DNA from: an uncultured Chloracidobacterium sp.
GTDB lineage: Bacteria > Acidobacteriota > Blastocatellia > Chloracidobacteriales > Chloracidobacteriaceae
Reading direction: 5' to 3'
Length of the DNA stretch: 44,662 nt
Assembly (NCBI GenBank): GCA_937966115.1
Contig: CALCKX010000032.1
Location: 1 to 44,662, forward strand
Part shown: one piece after another, positions 17,086 to 24,712 of the stretch
How the letters are laid out: every line of letters starts with the position of its first letter
Position numbering within the stretch: position 1 is the stretch's first letter
Made by a program: the position numbers and the translations under genes
The notes under the pieces: generated by a model
What the model was told of the DNA's origin: nothing
The model's database searches: none
What the model saw: the letters and a program-made list of their open reading frames with translations, nothing else

Positions 17086-17715
17086 ATGCACAACATTTTC
17101 AAGCGCGCATCGACGCTTTGCGCAATTTTCGCAGCTTTCCTCGTAACGGCTTGCACAGCCGCCAATACCGCCACGGCGGAGACTTCAGCCGGCGCGCCAG
17201 CCCCAGCATTCACAGCCGTGGATAGCAACGGCAAAAAGCATTCGCTGAGCGACTTCAAGGGCAAATTCGTGGTGCTCGAATGGGTCAACTACGACTGCCC
17301 GTTCGTGGTGCGCCACTACAAGAGCGGCAACATGCAGGCCCTCCAGCGCAAGTACACGGCGAAGGGCGTCATCTGGCTCTCCATCAACTCGTCGGCGGAA
17401 GGCAAGCAAGGCTACTTCAAGCCCGCTGACATCAACGCCAAGATCAAGGAGCGCAACGCCGCGCCGACCGCCTATCTCATCGACACGGACGGCTCGATTG
17501 GCAAGGCCTACGGCGCGAAAACCACGCCTCACATGTACGTCATTGACCCGCAGGGCGATCTGATCTACCAGGGCGCAATTGATGATTCCGTCTCCACGGA
17601 TGTCAACGAAAAGGCAAAGGTCAACTACGTCGAGGCCGCGCTCGACGCCGCGATGAATGGCAAGCCGGTTGCCACGGCGATGACCAAGCCGTATGGTTGC
17701 AGCGTGAAGTACTAG
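17086..17715 (+). CDS. Thioredoxin-fold (AhpC/TSA-Redoxin-type) lipoprotein
   Basis: A 209-residue exported protein. A signal peptide ends in a lipobox (VTAC, Cys about residue 22), so it is probably membrane-anchored. A Redoxin/AhpC-TSA domain follows: APAFTAVDSNGKKHSLSDFKGK, then YDCPFVVRHY, where an ordinary TlpA has CxxC but here only one Cys is present, and a cis-Pro region TTPHMYVIDPQG. The C-terminal YGCSVKY provides a second Cys. This DCPF...GCS arrangement belongs to a recognisable subfamily of redoxins with one peroxidatic-like Cys. The start at 17086 has GAGGT about 8 bases upstream. A thiol peroxidase or disulfide role in the periplasm is inferred. A large hairpin follows the gene. 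Confidence 0.83.
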   Translation: MHNIFKRASTLCAIFAAFLVTACTAANTATAETSAGAPAPAFTAVDSNGKKHSLSDFKGKFVVLEWVNYDCPFVVRHYKSGNMQALQRKYTAKGVIWLSINSSAEGKQGYFKPADINAKIKERNAAPTAYLIDTDGSIGKAYGAKTTPHMYVIDPQGDLIYQGAIDDSVSTDVNEKAKVNYVEAALDAAMNGKPVATAMTKPYGCSVKY

Positions 17716-17735
17716 GTCCGGTAAACGCGAGGCCC

Positions 17736-17789
17736 GGTCGCCCCCGGCGGCCGGCGCTGTCCCGCGCGGGCTGGCCGCCGGGGGCGACC
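17736..17789 (+). terminator. Strong GC hairpin after the redoxin lipoprotein gene
   Basis: Perfect 17-base inverted repeat: arms 17736-17752 (GGTCGCCCCCGGCGGCC) and 17773-17789, with a 20-base loop that itself contains the palindrome CCCGCGCGGG. No U run follows, so it may be a Rho-type or mRNA-stabilising element rather than a textbook terminator. Confidence 0.6.
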
Positions 17790-17869
17790 CTCGCCAGGCC
17801 GAAAAACGCAACACGCCAACGACAGCGCGGCTCTGCCCTGACCAAGCCGGCGCCGGAGAGCAATCCCCC

Positions 17870-18316
17870 ATGACCGAAGAAGCGCCCTCATCGTTCAAGA
17901 TCAGCGACCGCCGGCTGTTCAATCCCGACGGCACGATTCGCGCCGATGCCGAGCGGGATGAAACCGACGCGGCGGCAACCGAAGAAACCCGGCCGGTCAC
18001 GCCCCCTGACGGGCAGCCGGCTCAGCCTCAGCCCGCTCCCAAGGAAGACCCCTTGTTTGGAGAATTCGTTCTCGAGCTGGCGACGAACGCCATGATGATG
18101 CTCGGCTTGATTGAGCATCCGCAGTATGGGCGGCTGCCCCCGGACATCGAGGGCGGACGGCACTACATTGATATCCTGGCGATGCTGATGGACAAAACCA
18201 AGGGCAACCTCGCCCCGACCGAGGAGCGCCAGCTTCAGGAAACCGTCGCTTCGCTGCGCATGCAGTTTGTCGGGCTAACCAAGCGCATGGCTTCCAACGC
18301 TCGTAAGGACGTCTGA
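17870..18316 (+). CDS. DUF1844 domain protein
   Basis: A 148-residue soluble protein. The N-terminal half (about 1-62) is polar and Pro-rich, probably disordered, with the common motif FKISDRRLFNPDG. The C-terminal half carries DUF1844: FGEFVLELATNAMMMLGLIEHPQ, then HYIDILAMLMDKTKGNL and EERQLQETVASLRMQFV. No enzymatic residues are evident; the function of the family is unknown. A GGAGAG element lies about 10 bases before the ATG. It lies downstream of the redoxin hairpin and converges on rplT, sharing the terminator region at 18389-18433. Confidence 0.85.
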   Translation: MTEEAPSSFKISDRRLFNPDGTIRADAERDETDAAATEETRPVTPPDGQPAQPQPAPKEDPLFGEFVLELATNAMMMLGLIEHPQYGRLPPDIEGGRHYIDILAMLMDKTKGNLAPTEERQLQETVASLRMQFVGLTKRMASNARKDV

Positions 18317-18388
18317 CGGGCGGCGCCCCCCCTGGCAAAGGTCGCCCGCCGTCCACGGCGACCAGGAAGCGCGAAGAAAAGAGGCTCG

Positions 18389-18433
18389 AAAAAAAGTCAA
18401 CTGGGGCAAGTCAGGCGACCTGCCCCAGTTGAC
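18389..18433 (-). terminator. Intrinsic terminator of the thrS-infC-rpmI-rplT operon
   Basis: Read on the minus strand, a perfect 13-base stem (GTCAACTGGGGCA, plus-strand 18421-18433 paired with 18396-18408) with a 12-base loop is followed by seven U residues (A run at 18389-18395). It lies 17 bases beyond the rplT stop. The plus-strand DUF1844 message ends into the same element. Confidence 0.9.
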
Positions 18434-18449
18434 CTCGCCTCTCGCTTGA

Positions 18450-18806
18450 TTAGGCAAGCGCCTGCTTGGCCTGCGCCACCAGCTTCGCGAAGCCTAGCTC
18501 ATCGGTCACCGCTAGGTTGGCGAGAATCTTACGGTCGAGCAGGATGCCGGACTTTTTGATGCCGCGCATGAACTGGCTATAGCTCAATCCGCTCTGCCGG
18601 GCGGCGGCATTGATCCGCACGATCCATAGCGACCGGTAGTCGCGCTTCTTGATGCGGCGGCCAATGTAGGCGAACTTCAGCGCCCTCTCGACCGATTCCT
18701 TGGCTGAGCGGTAGAGCTTGCTTTTGGTCATTTTGTAACCCTTGGCAAGCTTCAAAATCTTCTTACGTCGCTGTAGGCGTTTATTTCCACGTTTTGCGCG
18801 GGGCAT
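18450..18806 (-). CDS. rplT: 50S ribosomal protein L20
   Basis: A 118-residue basic protein matching L20 throughout: [23 protein letters not shown] at the N-terminus, then [22 protein letters not shown] and the C-terminal globular part with ILANLAV and F..LV. L20 binds 23S rRNA early in 50S assembly. A strong AGGAG lies about 10 bases upstream. In E. coli L20 also represses rpmI-rplT translation; I could not identify an L20 operator by eye. Last gene of the operon. Confidence 0.98.
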   Translation of the reverse strand: MPRAKRGNKRLQRRKKILKLAKGYKMTKSKLYRSAKESVERALKFAYIGRRIKKRDYRSLWIVRINAAARQSGLSYSQFMRGIKKSGILLDRKILANLAVTDELGFAKLVAQAKQALA

Positions 18807-18860
18807 GGCGTTCTCGACTCCTGAAAAAAAAGAAAAACTGAGCTTATTCCTAGGCGCTGG

Positions 18861-19064
18861 CTAGCAATTTCCATAGGGGAGCATTTGCCGAATCGCTCCT
18901 TCGTCAGCCGCGGAAACATAAGTGTCAATATCAAGGTGGCGGCGGCGCTTCGATGACTTCTTGGTAAGAATATGGCGACAGTGCGAGTGTCCGCGCTTGA
19001 ACCGTCCGCTAGCCGTTGAGCGGAATCGCTTAGCGGCTCCCTTGTGGGTCTTCAACTTCGGCAT
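18861..19064 (-). CDS. rpmI: 50S ribosomal protein L35
   Basis: A 67-residue basic protein beginning [20 protein letters not shown] and carrying [22 protein letters not shown], the normal L35 pattern. The start at 19064 follows AAGGAG by 8 bases; a reading from 19097 would add 11 residues and lacks support. Located between infC and rplT as in most bacteria. Confidence 0.97.
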   Translation of the reverse strand: MPKLKTHKGAAKRFRSTASGRFKRGHSHCRHILTKKSSKRRRHLDIDTYVSAADEGAIRQMLPYGNC

Positions 19065-19162
19065 GGCTTCATCTCCTTGCGCAAAGGCTGGCTGCAAATG
19101 CTGGTCCGTTATAGATGATTTTCAATCGCTCTGGCCGCCGGCCTCGGCGGTCGGCGACGCAA

Positions 19163-19705
19163 TTACTTTTTGGGCGTGAAAATAACAAACATCGTCATGC
19201 CTTCCATCTTGGGGCGAACCTCGACGGTCGCCACCTGCGACAAGTCTTTTTCAAGTCGAGCCAAGACGCGCTCCCCAAGCTCGCGGTGGGTAATCTCGCG
19301 CCCGATGAACCGCACCGAGGCTTTTACCTTGTCGCCATCCTCCAGCGCTCGGAGCGCGTTGTTTTTCTTGAACTCATAATCGTGATCGCCAATGGCTGGG
19401 CGAAGCTTGATTTCCTTGACCGAGATGACGGTTTGCTTCTTCTTGGCTTCGTGCTGCTTCTTTTTCTGCTCATATTGCCACTTGCCATAGTCAATGATGC
19501 GACACACCGGCGGATTCGCCTGCGAGGCGACCTCAACCAAGTCCAGCCCCCGTTCCTGAGCAATTGCCAGCGCTTGCTGGGGCGACAGGATGCCAAGCTG
19601 GTTGCCTTCTTCGTCTATGACACGGACTTCGCGATGACGAATGCGCTCATTCGTGGGGACTTGCGGCCCGCGGTCGCGGGCGCCTCGATTCGGCGGGATG
19701 GCGAT
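19163..19705 (-). CDS. infC: Translation initiation factor IF-3, probably with AUC start
   Basis: A 180-residue IF-3 (E. coli IF-3 is also 180). The N-domain carries [19 protein letters not shown] and [16 protein letters not shown], the linker is Lys-rich, and the C-domain has VKEIKLRP and [13 protein letters not shown] place the start at the ATC codon at 19703-19705, because a perfect AAAGGAG lies 7 bases upstream of it. An ATG-initiated reading from 19762 would place the Shine-Dalgarno inside the coding sequence and add 19 residues with no family match. A rare start codon is the known basis of IF-3 autoregulation (AUU in E. coli), so this gene is probably self-limiting in the same way. It follows thrS by 84 bases. 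Confidence 0.95.
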   Translation of the reverse strand: MAIPPNRGARDRGPQVPTNERIRHREVRVIDEEGNQLGILSPQQALAIAQERGLDLVEVASQANPPVCRIIDYGKWQYEQKKKQHEAKKKQTVISVKEIKLRPAIGDHDYEFKKNNALRALEDGDKVKASVRFIGREITHRELGERVLARLEKDLSQVATVEVRPKMEGMTMFVIFTPKK

Positions 19706-19789
19706 ACGACAACTCCTTTGTTGGGGCAACGTCCGCGCGGGACCATGCCGAGTCTCATTCATCCGCGCGGCGGGCGCGGCTTTGCCTTG

Positions 19790-21721
19790 CTATGGCGTCA
19801 CGGCGCGCCGGCGAGTCTCATCCGTCACCCGCGCGATGAACGCCGCGACCGATAGCGTTCCAATGTCGCCCTCGCTGCGCGTCCGAACCGCTAGGTCGCC
19901 GGTTTCAGCCTCGCGGTCGCCCAGCACGATCATATACGGAATTTTCCGCAGTTGCGCCTGGCGAATCTTCGCGCCAATTTTTTCGCTGCGCGTATCGGTC
20001 TCGACCCGCAGACCAGCCGAGCGCAACTGCCGGGCGACTTCCAGCGCGCGCTCGTTGAGCCGGTCGGCAATCGGCAGGACCGAAACCTGCGTCGGCGCGA
20101 TCCAAACTGGAAACTTGCCGCCAAAATGCTCGATCAGCAGGCCGAAAAATCGCTCGAGCGAGCCAAGAATGGCCCGGTGAACCATAATTGGCGCATGCGC
20201 TCGGTTATCTGGGCCGATGTACTCCAGCCCAAACCGCTGCGGCAGGTTGAAATCCACCTGAATCGTCCCTAACTGCCAGGCGCGCCGGATGGCGTCTATC
20301 ACCTTGATGTCGATCTTGGGGCCGTAGAAAGCGGCTTCGCCCTCGACGCGCGCGTAGTCCAGCCCAAGCTTGTCCAGCGCCTTCGTCAACGCGGCTTCGG
20401 CCGGCGCCCAAATCTCGTCGCCGCCCAGGTACTTCGAGCGATCCTGCGCGTCGCGAACGGAAAGCTCGATTTTGTAGTCGAAGCCAAAGGTTGCATAGAC
20501 TTTCCGAGCGAAAGCCAGACAGCCGATGATTTCGCTTTCGAGCGTTTCCGGCGTGCAGAACAAGTGCGCGTCATCCTGGGTGAACCCGCGCACGCGCAGC
20601 AGCCCGTGCTGGACGCCCGACCGCTCATAGCGATACACCGTGCCCATCTCGGCGTAGCGTATCGGCAAGTCCCGATAACTGCGCGGCTGCGCCTTGTAAA
20701 TCTGGATGTGGAACGGGCAGTTCATTGGCTTGAGCTGGTATTCGAGCGGCTCATCCTCGAACTGCATGGCGGGATACATATCGCCGCGATACTTGGCGGT
20801 ATGGCCCGATGTCTCCCACAGTCGGCTTGACGCCACGTGCGGCGTGCGCACCAAGCTGTAATCGCAAGCCAGCAACTCGCCGTAGAGGAATTCCTGCAAA
20901 AGATGCAGAATCAGCGCGCCCTTCGGATGGAAGAGCGCCAGCCCGCTGCCGACTTCATCCGTAAAGCTGAAGAGGTCGAGCTCCTTGCCGAGCCGGCGAT
21001 GGTCGCGCTTGGCGGCTTCTTCCCGCTGCTGAAGCCAGGCGTCATGCTCCTCCTGCGTGAAGAACGCCGTGCCGTAGATGCGCTGCATCTGCGGGTTTCT
21101 TTCGTCGCCGAGCCAGTACGCCCCGGCTACCGAAAGCAGCTTGAAGGCCTTGATGCGGCCGGCGCTGGGCAGGTGGGGGCCGCGGCAGAAGTCAATGAAC
21201 TGGTCCCCAAGGGTGTAGAAGCTCGGATTCTCCCCGCCCTTATCGCTGATGAAGTAACACTTGAGCTCATCGGCGCTGAACTTTTGCAGCGCCTCCTCGC
21301 GCGACATTTCGACGCGCCGAAACGGCGCGTTCCGGTTGGCAATCTCGCGCATGCGCTTCTCGATGCGCGCCAGGTCATCCGGCGTGAAGGGCTTCTCCTG
21401 CAAAAAATCATAGTAAAAGCCGCCCTTGGGATCGTCCCGGAGCGCCGGCCCGGCGCCCAGCTTGGTATCCGGGAAAAGGTCGAGCACCGCGGCGGCGAGC
21501 AGGTGCGCCGTCGAGTGGCGGTAAATCTCGAGCGCGTCGGGGTCCTCGGGAAGCACCGGCTCAACCGTGTCAGCTTCCGTCACGACGCAGCTCGCATCGC
21601 GCAACTCGCCGTTGACGCGCGCCGCGACGGCGCGCTTGGCAAGCTCGGCGTCGCGCGCTTGAAGCGCCCGAAAAGCTGTCAGGACTGAACTCGCGACTGG
21701 TCGCGCGGACGACGACTCCAT
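19790..21721 (-). CDS. thrS: Threonyl-tRNA synthetase
   Basis: A 643-residue class-II synthetase. After a poorly conserved N-terminus, the end of the TGS domain ([16 protein letters not shown]) leads into the editing domain with [22 protein letters not shown] and the second-half motif [12 protein letters not shown]. The catalytic core has the zinc ligands in [13 protein letters not shown] and [17 protein letters not shown] and, further on, the His in [12 protein letters not shown]; the anticodon-binding domain closes the protein. Total length is normal (E. coli 642). The opening TLPDG strand of the TGS domain is not recognisable and there is no clear Shine-Dalgarno at the ATG at 21721. First gene of the operon with infC, rpmI and rplT. 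Confidence 0.96.
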   Translation of the reverse strand: MESSSARPVASSVLTAFRALQARDAELAKRAVAARVNGELRDASCVVTEADTVEPVLPEDPDALEIYRHSTAHLLAAAVLDLFPDTKLGAGPALRDDPKGGFYYDFLQEKPFTPDDLARIEKRMREIANRNAPFRRVEMSREEALQKFSADELKCYFISDKGGENPSFYTLGDQFIDFCRGPHLPSAGRIKAFKLLSVAGAYWLGDERNPQMQRIYGTAFFTQEEHDAWLQQREEAAKRDHRRLGKELDLFSFTDEVGSGLALFHPKGALILHLLQEFLYGELLACDYSLVRTPHVASSRLWETSGHTAKYRGDMYPAMQFEDEPLEYQLKPMNCPFHIQIYKAQPRSYRDLPIRYAEMGTVYRYERSGVQHGLLRVRGFTQDDAHLFCTPETLESEIIGCLAFARKVYATFGFDYKIELSVRDAQDRSKYLGGDEIWAPAEAALTKALDKLGLDYARVEGEAAFYGPKIDIKVIDAIRRAWQLGTIQVDFNLPQRFGLEYIGPDNRAHAPIMVHRAILGSLERFFGLLIEHFGGKFPVWIAPTQVSVLPIADRLNERALEVARQLRSAGLRVETDTRSEKIGAKIRQAQLRKIPYMIVLGDREAETGDLAVRTRSEGDIGTLSVAAFIARVTDETRRRAVTP

Positions 21722-21831
21722 AAAACGCTGCGAGGGAACACCCGCTCCTCGCCTCCCAGGCTAAGCGGCTAAACGACCGCGCTTACAGACAAAGCCGCGC
21801 CATCCGCTCGGCGCTTCGGGCGTATGGAAAG

Positions 21832-21906
<75 letters not shown>

Positions 21907-21951
21907 GCAAGCCGCCCGACGCCGAACCGACGACGCGACAGTAGGTCAGTA

Positions 21952-21980
21952 AGGATACGTATCTCGCCGCCGGCTGTCAA
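21952..21980 (-). promoter_or_regulatory. Promoter of tRNA-Val
   Basis: Minus strand: consensus -35 TTGACA (21975-21980), 17-base spacer, -10 TATCCT (21952-21957). Transcription would begin near 21945, about 39 bases before the mature tRNA 5' end. This is the best sigma70-like promoter I could find in the window. Confidence 0.75.
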
Positions 21981-22018
21981 AAGAAATCCGCGCACTGGCG
22001 CGGATCGCGCGTCGCGCC

Positions 22019-22447
22019 CTAGCGCCGCCTGGGGTACAGGTCGCGGCGCCAGGGGCTGAGAGCATGCGCCAGCAGCATAAGCAGGGCGTAGAGCGTCAGG
22101 CCAAACGCCATGCCCACCATCAGCCCATACCCGCCAATCACGGCCGCATTGCGTAAAATGAACTTCCAGCCTATGAAACACAGCAAAACGAGCGGAATGA
22201 AGCCCAGGCAGACAAAGCCGATGGTCTCGCCCAGCGCCCAGTTGCGCGCCTGCGGGTTGGGCGCGCTTTGCTTGCGCAGGAACTTCACCCCCAGCATCCC
22301 CAGCGCGGACAACAGCGCCACCGCGACCAGGTAGAGAAACCACTTATCGCCAACTGTCTGCCACTCGCTATCGCTCGTGTCGGTCACGAAATACTGGATA
22401 AGCTCTTCCGGCAACCGCCCCGCCGCCCCATAGACCCGCCACGCCAT
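22019..22447 (-). CDS. Small hypothetical membrane protein
   Basis: A 142-residue protein with three hydrophobic segments (residues about 37-55, 74-95 and 106-128) and a basic C-terminus. The start at 22447 is chosen because AAGGAAG lies 5 bases upstream and because an earlier start would overlap the preceding vWA-lipoprotein gene with a Lys/Glu-rich, non-conserved stretch. I recognise no family. The gap to the upstream lipoprotein gene is 67 bases and both face the same way, so the two are likely partners in one transcript. Confidence 0.65.
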   Translation of the reverse strand: MAWRVYGAAGRLPEELIQYFVTDTSDSEWQTVGDKWFLYLVAVALLSALGMLGVKFLRKQSAPNPQARNWALGETIGFVCLGFIPLVLLCFIGWKFILRNAAVIGGYGLMVGMAFGLTLYALLMLLAHALSPWRRDLYPRRR

Positions 22448-22514
22448 AACGACTTCCTTCTCGACCTTTTGCTTGGCCTCGACTTTTTGCCTGGCTCTCT
22501 TTTGGCCGCGGGCG

Positions 22515-23969
22515 CTACTTCGGCCCGACAGCCAGATAAATGTCGGCAACTATTTGTTTCCCAACCGGCGACCGCTCCCACGGCGCTTGCCAAGTCGCCA
22601 GAAGGTTATACGTCCGATTCGCCTGCGCAACCGTTCGGTCATCGCGGGTATTCCACGCTTCCAGCCAGCCCGGCAACCGCTTCTTGGGATTCAAGCGTCC
22701 GGTCAGGCGAAAAATGCGCCAGGCGGGCGCTTTGGCCTTGCTTTTCCACTGCGGCTGCGCGGTGGCGACCGCCGCGCCGCCCTCGATCCTGACTTGCAGG
22801 TCGGTCAACTGGGGGTAGCCTGCCCCAGGCGCTTCCTGCGCCGGATAGACCGGCGTCATCTCCCAGTCGATCATCTCGGCCAACTGCGCCGCATCCGCCG
22901 CGCTGAGCGCCGCATCCGACCAAGCCGGGCGAACGATCACGGCCAGCCGCCGGTTTTTCTCCGGGCCAATCTGGACGTTGAAGCTGGGCGGCGCATCCGG
23001 CTGTCTGTGCTTGACGCGCGCCACGCGCGGACCCAAGCCCTCGCCAGCCTCATCGCCCTTGACTTCGACTTCCGGCGGCCGCGCCGCAAAGCAGGCCGAC
23101 AGCGGAAGCTCGTGAATTTCGGGCCGGCTTTCCAGCTTGCCCAACTCGCGGCGCAGGCGGGCGATGTTTTCGTCGTGGCGGCTGGCATCGCTGGAAAAGA
23201 CGATGAGGTAAAACGGCCGCCAAGTCGCTTTGTCGTCCTCCGACCGATAGACGACGGCTTTCGACCGCTCGGTTTCCGAATATACCTTGCCGTCGAACTG
23301 GCTGCGAATGCCGAAAACCGTCGCCTGCCACGGCGGGCCGCCGTCCGCGCCATCGAGCAGCCGGAGGCATTCGTCGCGGAAGCTCGCCGCGAGCGTCGAG
23401 CCGAGCGACTGGATGCCGTCCGTCACTAGGACGTGCATGCGCGGGGGCGGCCCCGTCCGCTTGCCTTCAAGGTTGGCGCTGAAGGCTCGGACGGCGGCAG
23501 CCAAGTCGGTCTCCGACAGCGTGTAAAACCCTTCCTTGTCAGGAAGCGGCGCAAGGGCTTCCCAGGGCTTCGGCGGGTCAATCGCGCCGCCCACCTTCCG
23601 AAACTGAATGCGCATGCTCGGCTCGCACAGCGGCCCGACTTCGGTCAGCAAGCGCAGGGTCTCGCGGTAGGCGCTGGCGCCGTTGGGGTTGAGATAGCCG
23701 CGCATGCTCCCGCTGCCGTCGAGATAGACCAGGAAATCATCGCTGGCAGGCGCGGCGGCGGCCGGCGGGCAGGCCGGACGGTCAAAATCGGCGATCTCCT
23801 GTTTCTCGATGATTTCCACCCAGCGCGGTGGCGGCGGCGCGCAGCCGCTCGCGGCGCAGCCGCACCAGGCGACCGCCAGCCAAGCGAACAGTCGGCGCCG
23901 CCCATTTGCGTCGGGGGCGCGTTTTCGCCCTGCGCGAAAGATGAACATTGCGGAAGCAGCCCCATTCAT
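22515..23969 (-). CDS. von Willebrand A-type lipoprotein
   Basis: A 484-residue exported protein. Two overlapping export marks are present: an Arg-rich N-terminus before a hydrophobic core (FAWLAVAWCGCA) and a lipobox ASGC with Cys near residue 43. The body starts as a vWA domain: the metal-ion-dependent adhesion motif D84-G-S-G-S-M, T154 in SETD and D184 in VTDG are all present. The second half (about 270-480) is of unknown fold, with a recurrent beta-type pattern. I know no named family. Start choice between 23969 and 23948 is open, as neither has a good Shine-Dalgarno. A surface or periplasmic protein-binding role is inferred from the vWA/MIDAS features and the neighbouring membrane protein. 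Confidence 0.72.
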   Translation of the reverse strand: MNGAASAMFIFRAGRKRAPDANGRRRLFAWLAVAWCGCAASGCAPPPPRWVEIIEKQEIADFDRPACPPAAAAPASDDFLVYLDGSGSMRGYLNPNGASAYRETLRLLTEVGPLCEPSMRIQFRKVGGAIDPPKPWEALAPLPDKEGFYTLSETDLAAAVRAFSANLEGKRTGPPPRMHVLVTDGIQSLGSTLAASFRDECLRLLDGADGGPPWQATVFGIRSQFDGKVYSETERSKAVVYRSEDDKATWRPFYLIVFSSDASRHDENIARLRRELGKLESRPEIHELPLSACFAARPPEVEVKGDEAGEGLGPRVARVKHRQPDAPPSFNVQIGPEKNRRLAVIVRPAWSDAALSAADAAQLAEMIDWEMTPVYPAQEAPGAGYPQLTDLQVRIEGGAAVATAQPQWKSKAKAPAWRIFRLTGRLNPKKRLPGWLEAWNTRDDRTVAQANRTYNLLATWQAPWERSPVGKQIVADIYLAVGPK

Positions 23970-24173
23970 TCGAGACTTTTTTCAGACATTGGCGACGAAT
24001 ACACCGCTTGCGCGGCGGGCGCAAGGCATTCAGTCGCCAATCGGCGGCTTAGCGCCAAAGTCCTCGAAAAGGCGCGGCTTCCGCCAGCCTCCGCGGTTGC
24101 CGACCAAGCGCCGCCTGAGCCGGCGCTGCGCTTTCGCGCGTCTTTCGCCCGGGCGACCTGGGAGACGCCGCGG

Positions 24174-24659
24174 CTACGCCCCCTCAGGCGGCGCGCTATC
24201 CGCGAGCGACAAAACAATTCGCCACTCCGCTTCAGTCACGGGCTGCACCGAGAGACGCGCCCCGCGCCGCGTGACCAGCATATTCTCCAGCCCCGGCGTT
24301 CGCTTGAGCTCCTCCAGCGGTATGAGCCTGGGAAAGACGCGAGTCAGCTTCACATCCACCATAAACCACCTCGGCTGCGAGGGATCGCTGTGGGGATCGT
24401 AGTAGCGGCTGTCAGGGTCGAAGGCCGTATGGTCGGGGTAGCCGGCCCGAACCACTTCCGCCACGCCCGCGATGCCCGGCGGCGCCGCGTTGCTGTGATA
24501 GAAAAACGCCTGATCGCCAACCCGCATCTGATCGCGCAGGAAGTTGCGCGCCTGATAGTTCCTGACGCCCTCCCAGGCGGTCGTCTGGTTGGGCGCGGCG
24601 CGCAGGTCGTCAATTGAAAAGACGCTCGGCTCGGATTTGAGTAACCAGTAGCTCGGCAT
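24174..24659 (-). CDS. EVE (PUA-like) domain protein
   Basis: A 161-residue soluble protein, almost entirely one EVE domain. It opens YWLLKSEPSVFSIDDL, continues with WEGVRNYQARNFLRDQMRVGDQAFFYHSN, GIAGVAEVV and the basic loop FPRLIPLEELK, the usual landmarks of the thymocyte-nuclear-protein-1 type. The family has an aromatic pocket that can bind modified bases in RNA or DNA; which ligand is bound here is unknown. The start at 24659 gives the normal N-terminus. It may be the last gene of the pilus/secretion operon, being 53 bases after the M20 peptidase, but functional ties are not evident. Confidence 0.88.
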   Translation of the reverse strand: MPSYWLLKSEPSVFSIDDLRAAPNQTTAWEGVRNYQARNFLRDQMRVGDQAFFYHSNAAPPGIAGVAEVVRAGYPDHTAFDPDSRYYDPHSDPSQPRWFMVDVKLTRVFPRLIPLEELKRTPGLENMLVTRRGARLSVQPVTEAEWRIVLSLADSAPPEGA

Positions 24660-24663
24660 CGCT

Positions 24664-24703
24664 GAATAGCCAGCCAACAATGGGAATAGCCAGCCAACAA
24701 TGG
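24664..24703. repeat. Perfect 20-base tandem duplication
   Basis: GAATAGCCAGCCAACAATGG occurs twice back to back (24664-24683 and 24684-24703) in the 53-base gap between the M20 peptidase and EVE genes, immediately ahead of the EVE start. On the minus strand each copy contains CCATTGTTGGCTGGC. It looks like a recent slippage duplication. Confidence 0.95.
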
Positions 24704-24712
24704 TTGCGGCGG

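Noticed and set aside
19706-19762. ATG at 19762 as the infC start
   Set aside because: It would put the Shine-Dalgarno inside the gene and add 19 residues without family similarity; the AUC start gives the normal length.
21722-21831. T-box leader upstream of thrS
   Set aside because: There is no recognisable T-box consensus or specifier stem in the short gap between the tRNA and thrS.
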